Assembly (NCBI GenBank): GCA_900767695.1
Contig: CAAGAC010000073.1
Span: 1 to 36,059 of the forward strand
Length of the DNA: 36,059 nucleotides
Origin: an uncultured Succinivibrio sp.
GTDB lineage: Bacteria; Pseudomonadota; Gammaproteobacteria; Enterobacterales; Succinivibrionaceae
Direction: 5' to 3'
Part shown: positions 28,245 to 34,313 of the stretch, piece by piece
How the letters are laid out: every line of letters starts with the position of its first letter
Position numbering within the stretch: position 1 is the first letter of the stretch
Program-made: the position numbers and the translations under genes
The notes under the pieces: model-generated
What the model saw: the letters and a program-made list of their open reading frames with translations, nothing else
Told to the model about the DNA's origin: nothing
Database searches by the model: none

Positions 28245-28739
28245 TTAGTCGTCGTAGTTCTTGTAGAGGACTTCGATGACGTCGTAGGTGACGGTCCCCT
28301 TTGGGATGTGGATCTCGATCTCATCGTCAACCGTCTTGCCGAGCAGGCCCTTGGCGATTGGGGTCTTGTAGGAGATGAGGTTCTTTGAGATGTCCGCCTC
28401 GTCCTCGCCCACGATCCTGTAGGTGGTCTGCTTGCCGTCGTCGACGTTCTCGACGGTCACGGTGGCGCCAAATACGATCTTGGGATCGCCCGAGCCCTTG
28501 AGCTTGGTCACGTCGATGACGTTGGCAGTGGACAGCTTGCCCTCGATGTCCTTGATGCGGGCCTCGCACATGCCCTGCTCTTCCTTGGCGGCATCGTACT
28601 CGGCGTTCTCGCTCAGATCGCCATGGCTGCGAGCCTCGGCGATGGCGGCGACGATGCGCGGCCTTTCCACAGTCTTAAGTCTCTGGAGTTCTGCGCGAAG
28701 GAGCCTTTCCCCGCGCGGAGTCATGGGAGTCTGGTCCAT
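28245..28739 (-). CDS. greA: transcription elongation factor GreA
   Basis: GreA rescues backtracked RNA polymerase by stimulating transcript cleavage. The 164-residue protein has the N-terminal coiled coil (about 1-80) with the tip motif DLSENAEYDAAKEEQ, whose acidic residues act in the polymerase channel, and a C-terminal FKBP-like domain ending VTYDVIEVLY. E. coli GreA is 158 residues. Start is ATG 28739 with GAGG 6 nt upstream; the frame is open upstream through a terminator hairpin, so the longer version is rejected. It follows dnaJ on the same strand. Confidence 0.97.
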   Translation of the reverse strand: MDQTPMTPRGERLLRAELQRLKTVERPRIVAAIAEARSHGDLSENAEYDAAKEEQGMCEARIKDIEGKLSTANVIDVTKLKGSGDPKIVFGATVTVENVDDGKQTTYRIVGEDEADISKNLISYKTPIAKGLLGKTVDDEIEIHIPKGTVTYDVIEVLYKNYDD

Positions 28740-28761
28740 AATGGCCTCACCGGTAAAAAGT

Positions 28762-28797
28762 AAAAAAATGAACGCCCAATCTATGCGATCGGGCGCT
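28762..28797 (-). terminator. terminator between dnaJ and greA, inside the greA leader
   Basis: On the minus strand an 11-bp stem with G-T pairs (arms 28787-28797 and 28771-28781, 5-nt loop) is followed by a T-rich tail including seven T (A at 28762-28768). It can end dnaJ transcripts. It also lies between a candidate greA promoter and the greA start codon, only 22 nt upstream, so greA expression requires read-through. Confidence 0.85.
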
Positions 28798-28809
28798 CGC
28801 TTGAGTTCA

Positions 28810-28838
28810 ACTTTACCCCAACGCCGCGGCGCTTTCAA
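28810..28838 (-). promoter_or_regulatory. candidate greA promoter upstream of the leader terminator
   Basis: On the minus strand TTGAAA (28833-28838) and TAAAGT (28810-28815) are separated by 17 nt (5/6 and 4/6). The predicted start near 28803 would give a short RNA of about 40 nt ending at the terminator, plus read-through greA mRNA. Confidence 0.55.
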
Positions 28839-28850
28839 CCGCGGCCGCGC

Positions 28851-30053
28851 TCACTTGGAGAGGTCGTCGAAGAATTTCTTGACGTTCTTCAGGAAGCTTG
28901 CGCTTTTGGGCTTGTGGTTGACGGTTCCCGCGGATGCCCCGCTCTTCCTGACGATGGTCGCCGAGGAAGTCGAGACGTCCCCTCCATTGAGCGATACCTC
29001 AAGGCGCCTGAGCAGATCCTTCTGCTCGGCGTTGAGGTTGACAGGAGTTTCCACCACGAGCTTGCAGTAGAGGTTGCCGGGCTCGGAGGAGTTGATGGAC
29101 TTGACGCCCTTGCGCGCAAGCCTCATCACCGTTCCGGTCTGGGTCTCCGGGCGCACCGTGATCTTCACGCGGCCGTCGAGGGTCGGAACCTCGATCTGCC
29201 CGCCAAGGGCGGCGGTGGTGAAGGAGATCGGCACCTCGCAGTACAGATCGTTGCCGTCGCGCTTGAAGATGTCGTGCGGCTTGATCTGGAAGAGCACGTA
29301 GAGGTCGCCCGCAGGCGCGCCGTTGAAGCCGGCCTCGCCCTCGCCCGAGAGCCTGATGCGGTCGCCGGTGTCGACGCCCGCCGGGATGTTGACCGCCAGC
29401 GTCTTGGTCTTCTGGACGCGCCCGGTGCCCTTGCAGTCAGGGCAGGGATCCGAGACGGTCTGGCCGGTGCCCTGGCAGTACGGGCAGGTCTGCGAGATGG
29501 ACATGAAGCCCTGGCGCACGTGGATCTGCCCGGTGCCGTGGCAGTGCGGGCAGGTCGCAGGATGCGAGCCGGCCCTGCCGCCGGTGCCGCCGCAGGTCGG
29601 GCACTTGACAAAGGTCTTGATGCGGATGGTCTTCTTGACGCCGCGCACGGCCTCCTCGAGCGAGAGCTCCAGGCGCACCTGCATGTCGCGCCCGGGCACG
29701 ACCCTCGGCCCCGAGGAGCCGCGCCCGCCGCCCCCGCCGAAGATGTCCCCGAAGATGTCCCCGAAGATGTCCCCGAAGTCGGCCGCGCCCGCGCCGCCGA
29801 ACGGATTTCCGCCGCCTGCCTGGGAGCCGTCGGCTCCTGCAAAGCCGAACTGGTCGTAGGCCGCGCGCTTCTGCGGATCGCTTAAGACCTGGTAGGCCTC
29901 GTTGATCTCGCTGAACTTGGCCGCAGCATCGGGCGCCTTGTTGCGGTCGGGGTGGTACTTGATGGCAAGGCGCTTGAAGGCGTGCTTGATCTCGTCCTCG
30001 GACGCGTCCTTAGACACCCCGAGCACTTCGTAATAATCGCGTTTCTCTGCCAT
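28851..30053 (-). CDS. dnaJ: chaperone protein DnaJ
   Basis: DnaJ delivers substrates to DnaK and stimulates its ATPase. The 400-residue protein has the J domain (1-70) with HPD in AIKYHPDRN, a Gly/Phe region (about 71-118), a zinc domain with all four CXXCXGXG repeats (CPTCGGTG, CPHCHGTG, CPYCQGTG, CPDCKGTG) and the C-terminal substrate-binding domains. The Gly/Phe region contains FGDIFGDIFGDIFGG, coded by a 12-nt tandem repeat. ATG 30053. It is 98 nt downstream of dnaK with a hairpin between. The C-terminus is slightly longer than E. coli DnaJ (376). Confidence 0.98.
   Translation of the reverse strand: MAEKRDYYEVLGVSKDASEDEIKHAFKRLAIKYHPDRNKAPDAAAKFSEINEAYQVLSDPQKRAAYDQFGFAGADGSQAGGGNPFGGAGAADFGDIFGDIFGDIFGGGGGRGSSGPRVVPGRDMQVRLELSLEEAVRGVKKTIRIKTFVKCPTCGGTGGRAGSHPATCPHCHGTGQIHVRQGFMSISQTCPYCQGTGQTVSDPCPDCKGTGRVQKTKTLAVNIPAGVDTGDRIRLSGEGEAGFNGAPAGDLYVLFQIKPHDIFKRDGNDLYCEVPISFTTAALGGQIEVPTLDGRVKITVRPETQTGTVMRLARKGVKSINSSEPGNLYCKLVVETPVNLNAEQKDLLRRLEVSLNGGDVSTSSATIVRKSGASAGTVNHKPKSASFLKNVKKFFDDLSK
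29739..29774 (-). repeat. 12-nt tandem repeat within dnaJ (3 exact units)
   Basis: Three identical copies of GAAGATGTCCCC (plus strand) are followed by a partial fourth. On the coding strand each unit encodes the four residues GDIF. The identity at DNA level suggests recent duplication by slippage; changes in copy number would keep the frame. Confidence 0.95.
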
Positions 30054-30079
30054 ATCAGAAATTCTTCCACATGGGATCC

Positions 30080-30112
30080 AAAAAGGCAGGAGGCCTCATG
30101 ACCACCCGCCTT
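30080..30112 (-). terminator. terminator-like hairpin between dnaK and dnaJ
   Basis: On the minus strand an imperfect 11-bp stem (arms 30102-30112 and 30083-30093, one mismatch and one G-T pair) is followed by five T (A at 30080-30084). It could lower dnaJ expression relative to dnaK by partial termination. Confidence 0.6.
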
Positions 30113-30151
30113 TTCCCTAACTCAGCTAGAACGCGTGATCCTCAAAGACGA

Positions 30152-32116
30152 TCACTTGTTCTTCTTGTCGTCGTTGACTTCCTCGAACTCGGCGTCAACC
30201 ACGTCGTCGTCCTTCTTGCCGCTAGAGCCGGAGGACTGGCTTGAGGACTGCTGCTGCGCCCTCTGCTGCTGGGCCTTGGCCTGGGCCTGCGCCTGCTGGG
30301 CGGAGGCCTGGGCGGCGCTCATCAGCGAGGAGGAGGCCTCCATGGCGGCCTTCTCGGCGGCCTCGATCTTGTCCTTGTCGTCGCCGCGGACCGCGAGCTC
30401 GAGCTCGTTGAGCGCCTTGTTCACCTTCTCCTTGTCGGAGGCGGAGACCTTGTCGCCAAGATCCGAGAGCTGCTTGCGGATCATGTGCGCGGTGGCGTCG
30501 GCGCGGTTGCGGGCGTTGGCCAGATCCTCGAACTTCTTGTCCTCGGCGCTGTGCTCCTCGGCCTCGTGCACCATGCGCTGGATGTCCTCGTCGGAGAGTC
30601 CGGAGGAGGACTGGATGGTGATCTTCTGCTCCTTGCCGGTGTTCTTGTCCTTGGCCGACACGTGGATCAGGCCGTCGGCGTCGATGTCGAAGGTGACCTC
30701 GATCTGAGGCACCCCGCGCGGAGCCGGGCTGATGCCCTCGAGGTTGAACTGCCCGAGGGACTTGTTGTCGGAGGCGCGCTTGCGCTCGCCCTGCAGCACA
30801 TGGATGGTCACGGCCGGCTGGTTGTCCTCGGCGGTGGAGAACACCTGCGACTTCTTGGTCGGGATGGTGGTGTTCTTCGGGATCAGGGTGGTCATCACGC
30901 CGCCCAGGGTCTCGATGCCCAGCGAGAGCGGGGTCACGTCGAGCAGCAGCACGTCCTTCTTCTCGCCGGTGAGCACGCCGCCCTGGATGGCCGCGCCGAT
31001 GGCGACGGCTTCATCCGGGTTGACGTCCTTGCGCGGCTCCTTGCCGAAGAAGTCAGCGACGAGCTGCTGGACCATCGGCATGCGGGACTGGCCGCCGACG
31101 AGGATCACGTCGTCGACGTCCGAAGGCTGCATCCCGGCGTCGCTCAGGGCGGTCTTCACAGGATCCAGGGTCTTCCTCACCAGATCCTCGACCAGCGACT
31201 CGAGCTTGGCGCGGGTGATCTTGATGTTCATGTGCTTCGGGCCGGAGGCGTCGGCGGTGATGTACGGCAGGTTCACGTCGGTCTGCTGCGAGGAGGAGAG
31301 CTCGATCTTGGCCTTCTCGGCAGCTTCCTTCAGGCGCTGCAGCGCGAGCTGATCCTTGTGCAGGTCGACGCCCTGCTCGTTCTTGAACTCGTCGATGAGG
31401 TAGTTCATCAGGCGGTTGTCGAAGTCCTCGCCGCCTAAGTGGGTGTCGCCGTTGGTGGCCAGAACCTCGAAGGTCTTCTCGCCGTCGACCTCGTCGATGT
31501 CGATGATGGAGATATCGAAGGTGCCGCCGCCCAGATCGTAGACCGCGACCTTCCTCTCGCCCTTGACCTTGTCCTCGCCGTAGGCGATGGAGGCGGCGGT
31601 AGGCTCGTTGATGATGCGCTTGACGTCAAGGCCGGCGATCCTGCCGGCATCCTTGGTGGCCTGGCGCTGCGAGTCGTTGAAGTACGCAGGGCAGGTGATG
31701 ACGGCCTCGGTGACCTTCTCGCCTAAGATGTCCTCGGCGGTCTTCTTCATCTTCTTGAGGACCTCGGCGGAGATCTGCGGCGGGGCCAGCTTCTTGTCGC
31801 GGACCTCGACCCAGGCGTCGCCGTTGTCGGACTTGACGATCTTGAACGGCATCAGCGGGATGTCGCGCTGCACCTCGGCGTCGTCGTAGCGGCGGCCGAT
31901 GAGGCGCTTGATTGCAAACAGGGTGTTCTTGGGGTTGGTGACGGCCTGCCTCTTGGCGGACTCGCCGACCAGCACCTCGCCGTCGTCGGCGTAAGCGACG
32001 ATCGACGGGGTGGTGCGGCGGCCCTCGGAATTCTCAAGCACGCGGACCTTGTCGCCCTCGAGGACAGCCACGCATGAATTGGTGGTGCCCAGATCAATAC
32101 CGATAATCTTGCCCAT
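30152..32116 (-). CDS. dnaK: molecular chaperone DnaK (Hsp70)
   Basis: DnaK is the cytosolic Hsp70. The 654-residue protein begins MGKIIGIDLGTTNSCVAV, the phosphate-1 motif of the actin-like ATPase domain (1-385), with VYDLGGGTFDISI and ILVGGQSRMP further on. The linker DVLLLDVTPLSLG leads to the peptide-binding domain and an alpha-helical lid. The tail is a Gln/Ala/Ser-rich stretch ending in acidic DDDVVDAEFEEV, typical of proteobacterial DnaK. E. coli DnaK is 638 residues. ATG 32116 lies 110 nt after grpE, behind its own sigma-32-like promoter. Confidence 0.99.
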   Translation of the reverse strand: MGKIIGIDLGTTNSCVAVLEGDKVRVLENSEGRRTTPSIVAYADDGEVLVGESAKRQAVTNPKNTLFAIKRLIGRRYDDAEVQRDIPLMPFKIVKSDNGDAWVEVRDKKLAPPQISAEVLKKMKKTAEDILGEKVTEAVITCPAYFNDSQRQATKDAGRIAGLDVKRIINEPTAASIAYGEDKVKGERKVAVYDLGGGTFDISIIDIDEVDGEKTFEVLATNGDTHLGGEDFDNRLMNYLIDEFKNEQGVDLHKDQLALQRLKEAAEKAKIELSSSQQTDVNLPYITADASGPKHMNIKITRAKLESLVEDLVRKTLDPVKTALSDAGMQPSDVDDVILVGGQSRMPMVQQLVADFFGKEPRKDVNPDEAVAIGAAIQGGVLTGEKKDVLLLDVTPLSLGIETLGGVMTTLIPKNTTIPTKKSQVFSTAEDNQPAVTIHVLQGERKRASDNKSLGQFNLEGISPAPRGVPQIEVTFDIDADGLIHVSAKDKNTGKEQKITIQSSSGLSDEDIQRMVHEAEEHSAEDKKFEDLANARNRADATAHMIRKQLSDLGDKVSASDKEKVNKALNELELAVRGDDKDKIEAAEKAAMEASSSLMSAAQASAQQAQAQAKAQQQRAQQQSSSQSSGSSGKKDDDVVDAEFEEVNDDKKNK

Positions 32117-32197
32117 AATCTCTTAATCTCCGAAATTCCCTTCGGCCCCGGGTTCCTTCCGGCCCCCTGGGGCGCTTCAAACTTTACCTGTGACTAC

Positions 32198-32225
32198 ACA
32201 TGGAGGCGCTTGCCGCTTTTTCAAG
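32198..32225 (-). promoter_or_regulatory. sigma-32-type heat-shock promoter of dnaK
   Basis: On the minus strand CTTGAA (32220-32225) and CTCCATGT (32198-32205) are separated by 14 nt. This matches the RpoH consensus CTTGAA-N13-17-CCCCATNT with one mismatch in the -10. It lies 1 nt after the grpE stop, giving dnaK a leader of about 75 nt. Confidence 0.75.
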
Positions 32226-32226
32226 G

Positions 32227-33015
32227 TCAGGCCTCGATATTTATGGTCTTGCCCTGGCTCTGGCCCTCGCCGGCGCCATCGCCTGGAGCGTCCTTGGCAG
32301 GCTCGGGCTTCTTCTGGCCGCTGTTCCTCGCGACCACGACCATCGCGGGCCTTACCACGCGGCCGTTCAGGATGTAGCCCTTCTGCATCACGTCGAGCAC
32401 GCAGTTGTTGCCGACCGCGGCGGACTCCACCATCGAGATGGCCTGGTGCTTGGCCGGATCAAAAGGCTTGCCTTTGGGATCCTCGGCGGCGACGCCGAAA
32501 TCGGCAAGAGTCTTCAGGAACAGGTTCATCGTGTTCGTCAGCCCGTCGCTGGTGGCCTTCATCGCCTCGCTGCTCGGATCGATGTGCTTCATCGCAAGCT
32601 CCAGGGCGTCAACCACGGGCAGCATCGCCTTGAGCAGCCTCTCGTTGCCGTACTTGCGCTCGCGCTCGACGTCGGCCTCGGCGCGCTTGCGGCGGTTGTC
32701 GGACTCAGCGGCGGCCCTGGCCATGCGCTCGAGATCGGACCTGGCCTTGGCGGCCTGATCCTTGAGCTGGCCCTTGAGATCCTCGATTTCAGCCTGGAGC
32801 GTCTGGATCTCGCCCTCCTCGGGCAGCTCGCCCTCGGCGCCATCCTGCGGCGCCTGGGCCTCCTGGTCCTGCGCTGCAGCATCCTGCCGCGCGGCCTCCT
32901 GCGGCGCGGCGGCGCCTTGCGCGCCCTCGCCTGCGCCGGGGGCCTCCTGCGAGGGCTCGGCGCCTGCCTTGCCCTGCTCCATGGACTTCCTGAGTTCTTC
33001 TTCCTCTTTCTGCAT
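32227..33015 (-). CDS. grpE: nucleotide exchange factor GrpE
   Basis: GrpE releases ADP from DnaK. The 262-residue protein has an Ala/Gln/Glu-rich disordered N-terminus (about 1-65), a long coiled coil (about 66-120, RRKRAEADVERERKYGNERL at its end), the four-helix dimer region (LLKAMLPVVDALELAM) and the C-terminal beta-wing with the signature MQKGYILNGRVVRPAMVVVA. It is longer than E. coli GrpE (197) through the N-terminal region and a basic/acidic tail. ATG 33015 is preferred over the in-frame GTG 33027; neither has a strong ribosome site. It leads grpE-dnaK-dnaJ-greA. Confidence 0.95.
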   Translation of the reverse strand: MQKEEEELRKSMEQGKAGAEPSQEAPGAGEGAQGAAAPQEAARQDAAAQDQEAQAPQDGAEGELPEEGEIQTLQAEIEDLKGQLKDQAAKARSDLERMARAAAESDNRRKRAEADVERERKYGNERLLKAMLPVVDALELAMKHIDPSSEAMKATSDGLTNTMNLFLKTLADFGVAAEDPKGKPFDPAKHQAISMVESAAVGNNCVLDVMQKGYILNGRVVRPAMVVVARNSGQKKPEPAKDAPGDGAGEGQSQGKTINIEA

Positions 33016-33062
33016 TTTCGCTTTCACACATCAAAATCAATGAAAAACGGATACCGCCTTAT

Positions 33063-33091
33063 AAATGGAGCCGGCCCCGGGCAAATTCAAG
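33063..33091 (-). promoter_or_regulatory. sigma-32-type heat-shock promoter of grpE
   Basis: On the minus strand CTTGAA (33086-33091) and CTCCATTT (33063-33070) are separated by 15 nt, a close match to the RpoH consensus with the same single -10 difference as the dnaK promoter. Predicted start near 33056, about 40 nt before the grpE ATG. Confidence 0.75.
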
Positions 33092-33108
33092 AGCACGCCG
33101 CTTCTATT

Positions 33109-33117
33109 TGCTAAAAT
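33109..33117 (+). promoter_or_regulatory. extended -10 promoter of bamE
   Basis: TGC-TAAAAT (33109-33117) is an extended -10 element about 38 nt before bamE on the plus strand, divergent from the grpE promoter. No -35 match is evident. Confidence 0.5.
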
Positions 33118-33154
33118 GCCCCAGAGCCAATGTTTTGCAAGCTAAGGCAGGGAC

Positions 33155-33499
33155 ATGAGAACTAGCAAACTGATACTGGCAGGCGCCCTCGCGGCCCTGC
33201 TCTCCTGCGCAGGCTGCGCCTACCGCGCCGATCTTGCCCAGGGCAACTTCGTCGAGCAGTCGCAGGTGGACAAGCTGCGCGCGGGCATGACCCCCGAGCA
33301 GGTCCGCTTCGTCATGGGCACCCCGATGCTCATCGACCCGTTCGACAGCACCCGCTGGTACTATGTCCACTACCTGCGCGAGGGCTGGAGCGATCCCAAG
33401 ATAGAGAACCTCGTGCTGCTCTTCCAGGGCGGCAGGCTCATCGACATGCAGGGCGACTTCAGGCGCCCGGCGACCTTCGGCATTCCCCTCTCCAACTGA
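33155..33499 (+). CDS. bamE: outer membrane assembly lipoprotein BamE
   Basis: BamE (SmpA) is a small lipoprotein of the BAM complex that inserts beta-barrel proteins in the outer membrane. The 114-residue protein has a signal peptide ending in LLSCAGC, where the second Cys aligns with the lipidated Cys of E. coli BamE. After it come YRADLAQGNFVEQSQVDKLRAG and MTPEQVRFVMGTPMLIDPF, both diagnostic. E. coli BamE is 113 residues. In E. coli bamE sits next to recN; here it is next to grpE, about 30 kb from recN in this window. Confidence 0.95.
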   Translation: MRTSKLILAGALAALLSCAGCAYRADLAQGNFVEQSQVDKLRAGMTPEQVRFVMGTPMLIDPFDSTRWYYVHYLREGWSDPKIENLVLLFQGGRLIDMQGDFRRPATFGIPLSN

Positions 33500-33502
33500 T
33501 CC

Positions 33503-34138
33503 ATGCCACGAAAGGCCCTGGCGCCTTCATCAGCAATGAGAGCCGCGGCTCTGGCCGCATCTCTCCTCGCCGCATCCCTCCTGTGCTCATGCTCCATAGA
33601 AAAGGAGGATCAGGAGGCGGTGGCGCCGCAGCCAAAGGAGGTTTCCGAGGCTGACGGCGGGGATCTCGATCCAGCCGCAGCCTCCTTCCGCTCCCGCGCA
33701 AGGCAGTGCGTGCGCGGGAGCATCTCGCTGGCCCCGGAGCTGCTCTCCGACTTCCAGAAGAGCATGGATCCAGATGCATCCGGCGATGGCTACCTCGCCT
33801 TCCAGGATCCCGATCTCACCCTCCTCCTGCGCAAGTGCCTGAGGAAGTCCGACGTCGAGCAGGGCGGATCGCTTCTCGACGCCTCCATTCCAGATGCGCG
33901 CGAGTGCGCGCGCATCTCCCGCGACTTCTATGCAAAAGGCCGCCACGCCGAGGGGGCCTACTGGCTTAGGCAGGTCGTGAACCTGCTTGGGCAGATGAAC
34001 GGCTACGAGCAGGCGGGGGAGATCTTCGTGCAGAAGGACGAGACCCGAGGCATGGGCGCGAGGATGCTCGCCGCGTCCGCCCGCATGGGCAGCCGCGAGG
34101 CGCGCATGCGCCTGCTCGATCTGGTCTCGGCGATGTAG
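33503..34138 (+). CDS. putative lipoprotein, function unknown
   Basis: This 211-residue protein starts 3 nt after bamE and is likely co-transcribed. The N-terminus is a lipoprotein signal peptide (Arg/Lys near the start, Ala/Leu-rich core, LLCSC with Cys30 as the lipidation site), then an acidic, Pro-containing linker (about 31-60). The mature part is helical with three Cys, in RQCVRG, RKCLRK and RECARIS. Its end, with AEGAYWLRQVV and GARMLAASARMGSREARMRL, resembles Sel1/TPR-like helical repeats. I do not recognise a family. ATG 33503 has no ribosome site, so coupling to bamE is likely; ATG 33536 is an alternative start that still keeps the signal peptide. Confidence 0.7.
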   Translation: MPRKALAPSSAMRAAALAASLLAASLLCSCSIEKEDQEAVAPQPKEVSEADGGDLDPAAASFRSRARQCVRGSISLAPELLSDFQKSMDPDASGDGYLAFQDPDLTLLLRKCLRKSDVEQGGSLLDASIPDARECARISRDFYAKGRHAEGAYWLRQVVNLLGQMNGYEQAGEIFVQKDETRGMGARMLAASARMGSREARMRLLDLVSAM

Positions 34139-34200
34139 GAAAGGAGCGCGTCGCGCTCACCCTTCCTGCCTTCACAGGTTGCCACGGCGCCGCCGCGCCC

Positions 34201-34232
34201 TTAACATTCCCTTAACAATGCTTTCCTATCAT
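34201..34232 (+). promoter_or_regulatory. candidate PHO box and -10 upstream of ppk
   Basis: TTAACAT (34201-34207) and TTAACAA (34212-34218) form a direct repeat with an 11-bp period, the spacing of PhoB half-sites, and TATCAT (34227-34232) follows as a -10 at 8 nt. The half-sites match the consensus CTGTCAT only in part. It lies about 85 nt before ppk. Confidence 0.4.
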
Positions 34233-34313
34233 TGGCGCACAATTACTGCCAACTAATATTTATCAGCAAGAAGAAGGCTGCCGCAGGGGCAGCGGCTGGC
34301 TGGAGGTTTACAT

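Noticed and set aside
34137..34168. Terminator after the bamE-linked lipoprotein gene
   Set aside because: The hairpin is imperfect (bulged) and has no T-run.
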